64,000 nt of DNA from Hetaerina americana (GCA_022747635.1 JAKTNV010000009.1:65303677-65367676); one strand, 5' to 3'. Counted from the stretch's first letter, positions 48,001 to 57,459 are shown. Numbers and translations are program-made. The notes: generated from the letters alone by a model not told the origin.

Positions 48001-51000
48001 TCCAGTTTCTTACCGAAAAGTTATGGTTAGAGGAAGGTGACACGGTTATTAATTTCATAATTCACTATTTTGTGCAAGACTTCAATTGCTATATTGGAAG
48101 AAATATAAAGGTTAGAGCATTGGATGGAAAGTATCGACTGAGAGACCATGTTGAAAGATAAAAAATAAATTTGAAAGAGTAGTTATTTGCTAGGTTGGAA
48201 CTTATATTAACTACCTTCATAGGATTTAAATGTGGAAATGGATGTTTAGTTGATAACCTAAAACGCCAATTGATTTAACTTTATAAGTAACACTGTTTTT
48301 ACTAAGAATTTTCCCAAATAAACGTGCCATCTTTTTTTCTCAATTCTTCTCTTGATGCAATGATTGCTAATGCAACAATTTCAGAGTGTAAAAATCATTC
48401 ACCTTGACCAGGATTCGAACCCGGACCCCTCGTTATCCAGCCGAGTGCTTTAGCCAGTTAAGCTATTGAGGCATCCTCTCCAACTCTGAAATTTTGAAAA
48501 CTCAAGTTTCTTTGGAATTCTTCTCTGGATGCTTGAAGTCTTTCTATTATCCTTAATCACTTCACAAGCCTTTTCATTTTCTTACCCTTGTCAACTGTAA
48601 CAATTTTAGTGGTCAGCAATCATAGGATAGACCGGATGCAACTGTCTACTCAAGTCTTCTCCCTATGTTTTACATACTGTAAGGCAATCAGTGGACTGCA
48701 GACTTTGTAGAGAGTACAACTGAATGTGAAATACTTAAGTTCTAAGTTAGTTTTGGTTCTTTGAACAAGAGTTGTAACAGGCTCTATCATCTCCGCAGGG
48801 AAAACAAAATTATGGACCCCTTGGTATCAAAACCCCCATCAACAGTTTGCCAGCAGAGGTGATATTCATCATAACATATGGGGAAGTATTTGGGTCGATG
48901 TAGGATGTTTAGGGAATGAAGTAAGAGTTGCAACTAACCCCGCATCTGCAATAGCAAACTAACAAAAACTATTAATGGTGGTCTTGTATGCTAAGGGGTC
49001 CAAAATTTCTTTCTCATCTGAAGAAGTGTGCTACCTCTTTAAGTGCTCTCAATATGGCTCCAAGTAGGGACTGGGATACTTCTTCAAAAACCCTGCCACC
49101 GCTGGGACTCCTTGCATGCCTTCCTTGAGGTGAGATAGAATTCCTTACCCACACCACCAACCCAATCGCCTTAAGAAAACCAGTGTATTTTATAAAAAGC
49201 TGATCTACAAGATGGCACGTTAAATCAAAGATTGTTCCATGCAAGTCTTCATGGCAATTGCCTTGGATGAATAGAGCTAAAATTTCGTGATTACCCATCA
49301 CCCCCATTCACTGAAGAATATTAACATTGGGGTCCTGACCGGAGCAGTGATATGGCAAATGACATCACAATGGTACTGGTGATATTAAGAGATTTGATCC
49401 CAAAAGTACCAGACCCAAAAAAACCAATATTGGAAACAAATTTTTTTATTTACATAATATCCTTAACTTCTATACACTTTTCACAGCTCAATAAATTCGA
49501 TACCCTTTTCATGGTAAGAATTGTCCTACTCCTCCCAATTGGCATTGACTGCCAACATCACTCCATCACACCTGGAATACTTTTGCCCACCAAGCCATTT
49601 TTCAACTTTGCAAAGAGAAAAAGGGAGCAAAGTCTGGCAAGAAGGTTGCATGAGGTAGCAATTCAAAACTTTTAATTCATGAATTTTGGCAATTTCAATA
49701 ATGAATTTGTGAACTGTTGCTTGATACTTCACTCAAATGTTGCAATAAGTTTGCATAATACTCAGTTCATTTTCCTATTTTCACGATAGTCAATGTAAAT
49801 TATCCCATGGAAATCCAGAATCACAGCTCCATGACCTTGCAAGCAGATGAAACTGCCTTCACCTTCCTAAGAGCCACTTGGCCCTCCTGAATTCAGTGTG
49901 TTGATCTTTCTTTTGCTTCTGGTGTGAATTAATGGACCAGTCTCATCCATGGTTGTGAAACGGCACGAATATTCTACCCAGTTGCCCTGAAACCTTTCTA
50001 AACACTCAATTGAAACATCTTCAAGACACTGGTTTTTCTTTCGTGTGAGCTAACTCAGCAGCCAGCCTGATCTTAATCTTCCTTACATCCAAATTTTCAG
50101 TTATGAGGAGCTGAATTTATCTTTAGAGGTCAATTTTAAAGCTGTGCACAAAATTTTATCCAACTTTGCGCACAAAAATCATTAGTATAATGTGTTCAAA
50201 CTCCTGTAGATGCTAGTGAAATGGGACTGGGTGACATTTACATTCCGGAAATTTCCCTTGATATACTCACGAGGGTTGCTTTAATAATCTTCCAGACAGT
50301 CCTCTGACTGCGCTGCTACCTTTACATTTCAGTTAGTGAATGCCACTATGCATTGTCCTTGGTCTTATTAGGAAGTTGCTTCCGTTGTTGTATGCAACCC
50401 CAATTTTGTCTAGGCTATTTTTTCAGATGTGTGAAAGTTATATGTAGAGGGGTTCTTTCACTGCTAGCGGGCAACAGACCGTTCTCAAGTATCCTTACCT
50501 CTTGTGTCGTACTAGTGAACATCCCTGTATCTGACCAGGGAAGGGGTTTTGATGCAAGCATACAGAATCAAATTACACTTATTTATATGCAGGGAAGGGT
50601 CACGATTTGGTGACATTTGACAAGATTGTTTTAAAGTAGGGATGAATTTTATAATATTTATCCATTTCAAACATTCAAGTTAAACAAGCAACATTTTTCT
50701 TTTTCATTACCTTATAATGAATTTCTCATTTGGCATTCTGACAATTAAGTCCTTAGAATCAGTTTTCACTGCAGTAATTTAATTTATGAAGTTCTCTAGA
50801 AATTTTGAGAACACTGGAAGTAGAATATTTAGCAATCGGCATAAAATGAAATGCTGAGCTTTTAGGGAACATGGTGTTGAGAGCTGGTTATGATACCTCC
50901 TGTTGACAGTTCGCTTAAGAGTGAACAGAAATTACCATGATGATGACAGAAGTGGCCACCCTTCTTTGGTGAACAATGAACAGCACCTGAATACTGATGA

Positions 51001-54000
51001 AAAAGTTCGTGAAAACCAGCGCTATATACTGTCTGATAGAATTCAGAAAGTTTTCCTCTGTAGCATGGAACCACAACTGAAAAGTTGACCACTTCATGGC
51101 GGGCTCGTCTCAATGATAACTTCCCAGATAGTCATCAGTTCGCTACTATCTCATGCAGCAGAATTTTATGCAGAAGCAATTTGAGAACTGTCAAAGATTG
51201 AACCATTTCCATCTCTTTGGCATATGTTTATGAAATTTGAAATGTGCTTTTGAGACAACAATAAATACTCGATCTATTTCAGGTCATGTTATAGCATAGT
51301 GTAGTTTCCTTTCTGGACAGCCCTCGCATAGTGGAATTATTCGAAACGTTAACGGGTTGCTTAAGGGTCTTAACTCTTTGATAGCAACAAAATTAAGGCT
51401 TTTTAGTTAGACTACTACATATCATATTATATGAGTAAGAAGTATAGTTTCACCGTGTGATAACATATTTGCAATATGTGGACCGTAATGTTTGAACTAA
51501 TGTGAGCAACTTTGTGAAATCTATGACATTTATTTTTATCTACTCCTGTTTCAGAATTGTAATTTTGCTAATGGTCTCAGTAGTTTAAATCATGAAATCA
51601 TGGCAATTGAGACAAGTAAAGAAGGACCACGTAAAGTGCTCATTGTAGCATGCAGAAGAATCCCAATGATTGTCCGTGATGCTAACACTGGTAAATACTT
51701 GGTCCTTGTGCAGACCTGGAATGGAGGGCACCTTCTAGTAGAAGTGGAAGGTGTCATGCTGCTCTTAACTTGCAATATCATTGAAATTAAACCTTGCATT
51801 TGCAACTTTCTGAAATGTGAAAACTCAAGCTTAGTCATTCTTACACTGTGCACTTACTATGCTCATTTATGTTAACAACTTTCACCCTAGGTTTACTGCT
51901 GCGAACAATCAATGAAGAAATGCTGAACACCACAACCTACTCAATGTGCGAATATCAAGGATTGGTATTTGCAGGCACCAGTATGAATGGAGTAGTAGCA
52001 TGCGATTTCACGGTTTGTTCTTGAAAATTTTATATGCCATCAATTTGTGGAGTGACGCCACTTCTTTTACTAGCATAATGAAATATTAAAAATTACCTTA
52101 ACACAGCTTTGTTTGGCGTACGATATTCGTATTTCTAAATTCGTACATTTTTTTTTCTAAACCAATATTTGAGACATAATTAAATCAATAAATAAACGCT
52201 GCTGAATAAAACATGTATGACCAAAGAAATATTAATTAAGATAATAATGCAACCCTAAAAAACCAAGGGAGCAAATAGATTCATGAAAAATAGAACAGGC
52301 AACATAATTCAGGGTAAATTTTTCACTGAATTGCTTGTCAAGGGCTTCAGTTGTACAAGCATTAGCTGGTATGCAAGAGAAGTTCTCAAGGTAAATGCAC
52401 AAAAGTGATAGTCAAATAAAACATGTACCAAACCAGGTATTTGCAATTGGCTAAATATTAATCTTTTGTGGAATTCCTTTTCTGCCTCGAAAAACAATGC
52501 ATCCTATTTTACCCTTGCCCTAGGGAACTTTGAAGGAATCAGGATTAAATTTAACTTATTTTGAACTCTTATTTTACAGGAATAGTTTTAAAGTCTATAT
52601 ATTTTTAATTTCAGAATGTAATTTTTTAAGATAAGCCATTGCAATTTTCCAACTTTAAAGTCTCCTTCCAGCCATTTACATCATTCAACAGCACTCCACT
52701 CTGTTGAACCTCCCTTGATAATACCAACACGTTTTACTCTGTAATTAGGCATTTATTTACATAATTACCTTCATTTTAAGGAAACCTTTTTAACTCCAGA
52801 CTCTGATAATTTGAAATTTCGTAATGACGGAATTACTAAGAGGACCTGCTATCCTAATGGGAAACTTTCTTGTTTTCTTCAAGAGTTACCACTTCATTCT
52901 CTACTTCCCACCCCTTCCCTTCCCTTTTTAGCAAAATAATTTTTTTTACAAGATGCATTTTAGATATTTAAGCTTTGATACATATTATATCCAGAAGTTC
53001 ATCGCTTATACTTAGTAAATCATGGCAGCAAAATTAATCCTAGGTGTCAGTCACTAGTTCTCAGATTTTTTTATGCTTCAACATGCTTGGGTCAAAGTCA
53101 TTTTCATCCCTCAATTTCAATTTAGATAAGAAATCCTAGTTGTGCTAAGTATTTATTTCTGAGCTATTATCTTTTCCTGGCCTACTAAAATTCCAAGTAG
53201 TTCACATTTCCATTTCTCAAATCCTTATAGGTCCATATCCAAAGGTTATATATATGAAATAATGAAGTTTAATAAGTTTTCATCTAGGTTGATGAGCATG
53301 GGTAACAGTTTTACAATTAAAACTTTTCAAATCCAGCAGATAGTGATACTATCAGTGGGAAAGCTTAAAATGAAATCAGAATGCAAGACACCACATACAT
53401 TGGTAAAATAAACTTCAATTCCAATCCTCCAGTGCTGTAATAAATCAATCTCAATACACACAATTTCCAGTCTCATTGAGGTGTAGCAATAATAGAAATC
53501 CCTCCGGAATCAGCAGTGAATAGTACAAAGTTTTTGGGTTAATTTGTCATGGGCTCTTAAGGGCTTTTGAATCATATTACCTTGCCCTCCCCACAATATC
53601 TCAAACACTGCTCTGCCCTCGACACCCCCTCTGCCCTGCATTGCTCTCATCATTTCCCCAAAACATTACGAAGCCCTTGATACCCCCTCGGCCCTGCATT
53701 GCCCTCACCATTTCCCCACAACCTTCTCTTTCGTTTGTGCAACCGAAGTAGCTTTACCGATGAGCACAGAAATTTTTGTATCTGCCCCATACTATAGCTT
53801 CATTTAAAAATATTTCTTGCTCATGACCTTAAAATATCTTGGTGGAAAATCTTAGCATTTGCCAGATTTAAAAAGATATCAGTTTGAGGTCAGCTACCCT
53901 TCTCTTAATTTTATCATTTTAATTTCAGAATGGCAAAATAATAACTAACTATACAGGATGTGGCAGTATTGTCTCTGTCAAAGTCAAAAATGATCTACTC

Positions 54001-56299
54001 TATGCAGCATGTTACGATGGTAAAATATACATCTATGATCTCAAGGTAAGCTGTAGTTATCAAATTCCAATGTTCAGTAATTCTTCCAAAATTTGCATGT
54101 CATTAATTTCAGTGTTTAATATTTTAGAGTTCCTCACCCAAACATAAAATTGATGCTAGTACCAAGATGCTCTTGTGTATGGAACAGAAGGATGATATGG
54201 TAATTATCCTAGGTTTATTTACTTAACTATTTAAGAAAGTTTAGAGTAAAATAAGATTCATCAATGTCAGGTGGTTTTTTCAGGTGAGGCAAGTTTATTT
54301 CTAACAATTGTATTGACTGTGCAGATCTAAATGCAGGTGTTGGCGGCTTAACAGATAAACTTGTTAAAGTCTTGCAGGTGTTGGCGGTTCAACAGATAAT
54401 TAACTTGTTTAATTCTCCCACCAGCACAATGCGAGATGGTAGCTTGACCGCAAGCAAATACAATAGAAGCGTTCAGCTGCAACAACATACTATTTTTTTT
54501 TTACCTTTGCGAACCAAATGCAGTACCAAGAACATCATCTGTGGCGGACATGGCAACCATCAAAATGTATTAGAAGGAATAGGTTCCTCGAAGTATGATA
54601 ATTATGAGGAAGAGCTTAAATTGTAATTAGGCTTTTACCAAATAATTCTAAGTTAATGTCTGTACATGAAAATTATAGTGCGTAAGTTTTTTAGAAGTTT
54701 ATTTACAATAGGTAAATAATATACCATGGAAGCTTGCATAACGAGCAGAAGTATTTTTTATATGTATCACTTACCAAAGAAGCAACACTAGACAGGAGTG
54801 ATAAGGAGTGGAAGAGTCCCAAAATTGTTGCATTCCTGCTGCTTCAGTTTTTGTTTGCATATCTCTTAGTGCAGCTAGGGATACCAATGCAACTGAAAGA
54901 CCAACAATTATTCATACATAGTAACCATATTTCCTTCACTGTCAAATAATTAACGTGAACACCATGATTGATCGCATGACATATTGGGTATGATTCATGG
55001 AAATATGGTGAAAACAATGATTTCACTTTCATCAGTAACTTCCCTTCACGCCCACATTATTATATTAGTTATATACTTGCGCTGTTTTCTCCATATATTT
55101 AACCATCCTGAGGTTTTCATTGCTGGTAGCAAGTAACAAAAATTTTTGAAAGCCAAGGAGCTCCCGAAGACAAAGAGACAAAAGTGGTGCGTGAAATGTG
55201 TGCAACCTACCAGTCTAATCAAAATTTCAGCAAGATTTGCAGCCCAAGAATGTTTTCCAAGACCTTGATAACTACATCCTATCCTCATACGTAACGATTG
55301 CAGGGGAAAGTACTGTGTTCACAGAATAAAATTAGACAGGATTACAATTTTAGGCCCATCAGTGAGTTTCCGTTTGCCACTTCACCACCCAAGTACTTAT
55401 TATTATCCTTGAAGGAATGTAGGATAAGGCTATAAGCTTTACTAAGAATAGATTGACGATTGACCAATAAGATTTTGGTGTACCTTTGGTCATAAACTGT
55501 CGATGGAACCATATTTTTCTCGCCCATAATTCATGGCCAATACACTTCATGTATGGAGTCAGTTAGACACTAATTACTTTTTATGTACATTTCAAAAAAA
55601 ATCATGAACAAATATTAATGGGAAATTGTAGGAAAATTTAGGATGGCTAGTAATCCCATGAAAAGTCTGAGCTTCAAACATATTCTCAGTTAAGTCCGTA
55701 ATATAAGAGATATTTTCCTCTTCTTGCCAACCGGAAATGACAATTTTTATTGCTCTAAAATTACCACATCAACATTACCATTTAACTCTGATTATACCAG
55801 TTTCACTGTAGCCATTTCTGAACAATTAATAACAAAAATTTATAGCCATCAAATATTAGTAACCAACCTACCATCATAAAAGCGAATTTATCGAATCGAC
55901 ATTAATTCCCGAGTTGCCAATGTTTGATGTTAATCTACCGAAGCCATTGGATACCGCAATTGCAACAATTACTCACCATTAGCCAAAATGATGCACAGTG
56001 TTTTCAATTAATTACAAAGCATGGTTTACTTATTCTGTAAATATTTAAAAAGCTTATCCATTTATGTGAAAAACCACTGTCCCACACAGACCAATTAAAT
56101 CAAGCTTAAAGTAGAAGTTAAGCAATTGCACATTTCCTTATATGAGGATGAAGAGTTTATTGAAATTGTTCCAGGTCTCTCATTTTGTTAAGCTAATTCC
56201 CTCATTTATTTCCTTAAGATTTTTGCAGGGGATGTCAATGGGCAGCTAAAATTTTGGAAAATGCCTCCACCGGAAACCATGAGGAGAGGGACTTCATGA
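33200..56299 (+). CDS. ZNF106: ZNF106/Zfp106-like WD40 protein, 8 exons, about 1,223 aa
   Basis: Spliced gene: 33200-36028, 40291-40488, 44436-44552, 51555-51690, 51891-52012, 53929-54045, 54128-54199, 56219-56299. All introns are GT/AG and frame is kept throughout (3,672 nt including stop). The start ATG has G at -3 and +4 and an in-frame TAA three codons upstream. Residues 1-930 are Ser/Asn-rich with Lys-rich (about 141-184) and Arg/Lys-rich (263-292, NLS-like) clusters, a charged Leu-rich helix (349-395), a predicted coiled coil (about 685-720) and an acidic hydrophobic motif (901-917). Residues 931-1223 form seven WD40-like blades; signatures include GHTEKVTCLHV and VRDANTGLLLRT. Blade order and spacing match vertebrate ZNF106, a nuclear RNA-binding protein needed for neuromuscular maintenance. 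Unlike that protein, no C2H2 finger is visible and the protein stops right after the propeller. Homology is strong for the propeller; function here is inferred. Confidence 0.85.
37005..37260 (-). repeat. SINE family A, 5'-truncated
   Basis: Matches the body of the family A copy at 8.4-8.7 kb, including the shared block around caccaaggggtctgc and catcccatcc.atgga. The tRNA-like head is missing. Trinucleotide-rich end gtagtagtagcag is the element's 3' tail. Also contains a micro-repeat of tttaagtgc (three copies at about 37,209-37,242). Confidence 0.7.
37735..37935 (+). repeat. SINE family A, 3'-truncated
   Basis: tRNA-like head with B-box-like ggtttgaacccc followed by the family A body (tgccatccattgggtgtgac, ccccttagcacctttt). 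The downstream third of the element is absent. Sense orientation within intron 1. Confidence 0.65.
38690..39250 (-). mobile_element. LINE C-terminal fragment (degenerate)
   Basis: On the minus strand a peptide with HESLLKIIIKGNTE and TGRPRM resembles the post-RT C-terminal region of endonuclease/RT retrotransposons (R-H-x-x-L-L-K ... G-K-R-x-x-G-R-P-R). The remaining frame is disrupted. Clade uncertain. Confidence 0.45.
40291..40488 (+). CDS. ZNF106: Exon 2 of ZNF106-like gene (WD40 blades 1-2)
   Basis: 66 codons between a pyrimidine-rich acceptor (tttttcccag) and donor AAG|gtatgt, phase 0 at both ends. It completes blade 1 and carries most of blade 2, including the GH dipeptide in GHTEKVTCLHV and the strand LYSGSHDHHLKQFDIK. 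The frame is open for some distance upstream inside the intron, but only the part after the acceptor resembles a WD40 blade. Confidence 0.9.
40840..41640 (-). mobile_element. Penelope-like retroelement, 3' part (degenerate)
   Basis: Minus-strand translation contains YPKPTHSDLYVNGSRHRHPS (the RT-thumb signature Y-R-K-P-T-x-T-D-x-Y of Penelope-like elements), then HPDGYGECQI and LPGIYRIPCKC, which corresponds to the G-V-Y-x-I-x-C-x-C-x-x-x-Y start of the GIY-YIG endonuclease. The frame carries stops and the endonuclease is cut short. A hammerhead-like motif lies just beyond it at 40,894-40,932. Confidence 0.7.
40894..40932 (-). ncRNA. Hammerhead-ribozyme-like motif in Penelope-like element
   Basis: On the minus strand: core CTGAAGA, a 7-bp stem (atgctca / tgagcat) with CGT loop, then GAAA and tgttggcc. 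Order and spacing fit the C-U-G-A-N-G-A / stem II / G-A-A-A hammerhead layout reported for Penelope-like elements. The 3' side differs from the expected self-complementary ACGT, so it may be inactive. Confidence 0.45.
41900..42720 (-). mobile_element. LINE apurinic-type endonuclease domain fragment
   Basis: Minus-strand translation across several frames resembles the exonuclease/endonuclease/phosphatase domain of RTE-like LINEs: SGDTVMACVYIPMMDQNFSE, then a segment with NLIKDCKCWLKANIDSDHKF, corresponding to the R-Y-R-N-x-x-x-x-x-x-x-x-P-G-A-D-x-x-S-D-H signature. Stops and frameshifts make it a relic. Its upstream part may reach about 43,250, but that stretch is not clearly recognisable. Confidence 0.6.
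43305..43585 (+). repeat. SINE family B, near full length
   Basis: tRNA-like head (atggtagtcctgagggtaga ... ggttcagttccc as B box), then the body shared with the copies at 21.2 and 27.2 kb (cacccaagccatgtgatttt, cttccttggaaacca) and the 3' end gcaagctgac..aggttgata. Confidence 0.8.
44436..44552 (+). CDS. ZNF106: Exon 3 of ZNF106-like gene (WD40 blade 3)
   Basis: 39 codons, phase 0 at both ends, acceptor tctttctatag and donor AAAG|gtgaag. The peptide includes AEPIQCMGEGWGFLFLGTKK, the blade that follows the GHT blade in ZNF106, where the vertebrate protein has a D-R-V-L-C-L-H pattern. Found by looking for the missing blade between exons 2 and 4; without it the propeller would have six blades. 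Confidence 0.85.
44843..44913. ncRNA. Perfect inverted repeat bearing hammerhead-like cores
   Basis: Two 35-nt arms, exactly complementary, separated by one base (g at 44,878). The right arm on the plus strand reads CTGATGA, a 5-bp stem (gactt / aagtc), GAAA, then ACCTAGGT and C, the core order of a minimal hammerhead with a self-complementary stem III as known in Penelope-like elements. The left arm carries the same core on the minus strand. A bulged T follows CTGATGA and stem I is not evident, so activity is doubtful. Confidence 0.5.
44983..45570 (+). mobile_element. RTE-like LINE, 3' part of ORF (RT C-terminus)
   Basis: Sense-strand peptides KIGGQKLEHVEQFTYLARVL, DVRRRIALGKEAF and FEMWVWRRMEKVKWTEKK, then GKRGKGRNKIGMLDGMKGG form the standard C-terminal region of endonuclease/RT LINEs. 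One frame change occurs around 45,230, where W-K-Q-E-D-R-R-R-L is expected. Less decayed than the other LINE copies in the window. Confidence 0.75.
46011..48219 (+). mobile_element. Mariner element (outer), interrupted by a second mariner
   Basis: Starts after TA with gggttgtctgaaaagtttcc. The transposase relic opens at about 46,180 (MENIELLAVVKCLFLKG; ELDAEYGDSAASF), continues through the first catalytic region (VDETWIQHFTPEMKG at about 46,630) to about 46,775, and resumes after the insertion at about 47,900 (VLFHQDN, then a degenerate S-P-D-L-A-P-x-x-F-F region). The right end near 48,219 resembles the inverted left end and is followed by TA. Multiple stops: inactive. Confidence 0.75.
46778..47850 (-). 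mobile_element. Mariner element (inner), inserted in the outer mariner
   Basis: Reverse orientation relative to its host element. Minus-strand translation gives a 5' part (SFMETLQLIVKACSEDAMKY), then IITEDELWF.GCDIKTK (first catalytic Asp region), NTLY.LGVMKCLREKE and FKLKKPLKVTRFATGPEI. Frames shift and stops abound. The left edge aggtctgttcaaatatttcc looks like a mariner terminus. The exact right edge is unresolved (47.83-47.87 kb). Confidence 0.7.
48365..48500 (-). repeat. SINE family C (tRNA-like)
   Basis: Reverse strand carries a tRNA-like head (gcctcaatagcttaactggc ... ggttcgaatcc as B box), followed by the family tail gaatgatttttacactctga. Same head and tail as copies at 0.2 and 16.2 kb, hence a SINE and not a tRNA gene. 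Confidence 0.75.
49384..50090 (-). mobile_element. Mariner relic
   Basis: Minus-strand fragments in order: MDETGPLIHTRSKRK (first Asp region), HGIIYIDYRENRKMN (expected D-Y-L-E-K-G-K-T-I-N), KVEKWLGGQKYS.CDGVMLAV (expected K-K-W-L-x-G-x-R-F-x-x-x-E-E-V) and YHEKGIEFIE. The 3' end gggtctggtacttttgggat resembles that of the mariner fragment at 19.8 kb, so the two are likely one family. Heavily mutated. Confidence 0.7.
50800..51330 (+). mobile_element. Mariner-like relic (N-terminal helix-turn-helix part)
   Basis: Peptide NYHDDDRSGHPSLVNNEQ followed by DEKVRENQRYILSDRIQK matches the inter-HTH linker and second HTH of mariner/SETMAR-type transposases (D-D-x-R-S-G-R-P-S). The catalytic region is missing. 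The right end ggtcatgttatagcatagtg..ggacagccctcg is terminus-like. Confidence 0.6.
51555..51690 (+). CDS. ZNF106: Exon 4 of ZNF106-like gene (WD40 blade 4)
   Basis: 136 nt, phase 0 in and phase 1 out. Acceptor tactcctgtttcag, donor ACTG|gtaaat. It encodes a blade with KEGPRKVLIV and MIVRDANTG; the last Gly codon is split G|GT with exon 5. The 200-bp intron that follows is open in this frame for about 60 codons, so intron retention would add residues, but the spliced form restores the family signature DANTG-LLLRT. Confidence 0.87.
51691..51890 (+). other. Intron 4 of ZNF106-like gene
   Basis: 200-bp phase-1 intron, GTAAAT...CCCTAG. Open in the exon 4 frame for most of its length; no repeat. 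Confidence 0.8.
51891..52012 (+). CDS. ZNF106: Exon 5 of ZNF106-like gene (WD40 blade 5)
   Basis: 122 nt after acceptor ttcaccctag, ending TTC-ACG|gtttgt, phase 1 in and phase 0 out. The peptide begins LLLRT and contains GLVFAGTSMNGVVACDF, typical of a WD40 b-c-d strand set. The GH dipeptide that opens canonical blades is absent, as it is in the other late blades of this protein. Confidence 0.87.
52013..53928 (+). other. Intron 5 of ZNF106-like gene, with tandem duplication
   Basis: 1.9 kb intron. No transposon recognised. Pyrimidine-rich tandem duplication at about 53,615-53,735: two diverged ~60-bp units sharing gccctgcattgc and catttcccca. Confidence 0.75.
53929..54045 (+). CDS. ZNF106: Exon 6 of ZNF106-like gene (WD40 blade 6)
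   Basis: 39 codons, phase 0 at both ends; acceptor ttttaatttcag, donor CTCAAG|gtaagc. Contains KNDLLYAACYDGKIYIYDLK, an excellent WD40 d-strand with the structural Asp before GKI. Confidence 0.88.
54128..54199 (+). CDS. ZNF106: Exon 7 of ZNF106-like gene (start of blade 7)
   Basis: 24 codons, phase 0; acceptor tattttag, donor GATATG|gtaatt. The preceding intron is only 82 bp. The peptide STKMLLCMEQKDDM supplies the first strands of the last blade. Confidence 0.8.
54200..56218 (+). other. Intron 7 of ZNF106-like gene, with short duplication
   Basis: 2.0 kb intron. At 54,332-54,418 a ~43-bp unit (tgcaggtgttggcgg, caacagataa) is duplicated in tandem. Otherwise no recognisable element. Confidence 0.75.
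56219..56299 (+). CDS. ZNF106: Exon 8 of ZNF106-like gene, C-terminus and stop
   Basis: 26 codons and TGA. Acceptor ttatttccttaag, phase 0. IFAGDVNGQLKFWKM closes blade 7 and is followed by a short PPPETMRRGTS tail. Vertebrate ZNF106 continues into zinc fingers after the propeller; no such coding sequence follows here before the poly(A) signal. Confidence 0.85.
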   Translation: MFAGDVNGQLKFWKMPPPETMRRGTS

Positions 56300-56759
56300 A
56301 AAAGTGAAATATGGACCATAAGACTGCCTTTTAAGTATTTATATAATTAATTTACTTACAATTCACCACCTTCAAGGTGAATATGTACAAATTATAAGGT
56401 TTCCATGTTCATAATTGAGAATATTTTTGTTGATACTTTTTACCTCTAAAAGCCGATAGCATTTATTTAAATGTGAACTTTCATGAGGTTGTGAGTTGGC
56501 CATGCCAAATCAGCAACCTTAATGAACCACATTGTGGCTATTATTCAGTCACTGTTCTGTAAAGGTGGAGTAAGTATACATATTTGACCATTTTATTCAG
56601 TTGACAGTCAAGTGAGTATTTCCATGGAAGCTGTTAAACAATATCCAATACAAAAACTGCAGATAGTCAAAGACACTGCATCAGGATATAATTTCTGCTG
56701 TACTCACAATATTATTTCTGCTGTTTTACGATGTTTTTGTAAATATTTTTGTAAGCTAA

Positions 56760-56765
56760 AATAAA
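56760..56765 (+). terminator. Polyadenylation signal AATAAA
   Basis: Canonical AATAAA, the first one after the ZNF106-like stop codon, giving a 3'UTR of about 0.48 kb. The upstream 3'UTR (56,300-56,759) is AT-rich with no repeat recognised. Confidence 0.65.
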
Positions 56766-56859
56766 GTACCTCAAATACATGGCATACATTCATTTCAGAT
56801 TCCTGGGGCCATGGTCCTGCTCCTTTATATACAGAGTAAAACTCAATTTATAAGTCATT

Positions 56860-57365
56860 AAATGTTAATGAATGGAAAAGTAAAAAGCAGAAGAAAAGTG
56901 CTTGCTGGGGAGGAATCAAGAGAGAAGAGGGTGAAGTACTACTCCACATAATACCCTACAAGGGCATGTGGCGGGGGATGCTAGGTCACCACCCATTAAA
57001 AGGAACATTGCCGCATGCGAACGTAAAACTACACCCACAGCATCGCACACACGCAAAAAAACCCTTCATGCGACAAATTAACCTTGAACCAACGAACACC
57101 TTCATCCCAGGATGCAGCATGAAAGCCATCCAACAACATGCAAGCCAGGACACAACAAGTAAGAATGCCGAACTCCACCACCATATGAACATCCAGCACT
57201 AAACACTCTCCCCCAAGGATACAACTAAGGCAGGGAATGCAACCCAACATTGCAGGTAGCATGCAGTACCCCCTGCAGAGAGGGATGGGGGATTGAAAAG
57301 TGGGCTTAGAAACAGATGAACAGAACACTAATGAGGTCATTCGGAAAGAATGGGTCATGATAACA
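56860..57365. other. GC-richer unassigned block, possible unknown repeat
   Basis: Distinct base composition, beginning near ggggaggaatcaagagagaa and including caagggcatgtggcggggga. No protein motif on either strand, no terminal repeats seen. Confidence 0.35.
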
Positions 57366-57413
57366 AAACATGAAATAAAACATGGTTACTGAAGGAGCAT
57401 GCAATTGAGTAGA

Positions 57414-57459
57414 ACTAAGTATTCCCTAAACGCTGAACTAAGTATTCCCTAAACGCTGA
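57414..57459 (+). repeat. 23-bp perfect tandem duplication
   Basis: Two exact adjacent copies of a 23-mer containing ctaagtattccctaaac. Confidence 0.9.

Larger units (their letters stand above)
44553..51554 (+). other. Intron 3 of ZNF106-like gene
   Basis: 7.0 kb intron, the longest. In order it holds a terminal-inverted-repeat composite with LINE sequence (44.8-45.7 kb), nested mariners (46.0-48.2 kb), SINE C (48.4 kb), an unassigned stretch 48.5-49.37 kb (including a 97-codon open frame on the minus strand at 49,014-49,307 of unknown identity), a mariner relic (49.4-50.1 kb), 50.35-50.8 kb with nothing recognised, and another mariner relic (50.8-51.3 kb). Confidence 0.8.

Noticed and set aside
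51600..51875. Separate small protein of 91 residues
   Set aside because: It is exon 4 of the ZNF106-like gene plus read-through of the 200-bp intron 4; splicing restores the family motif.
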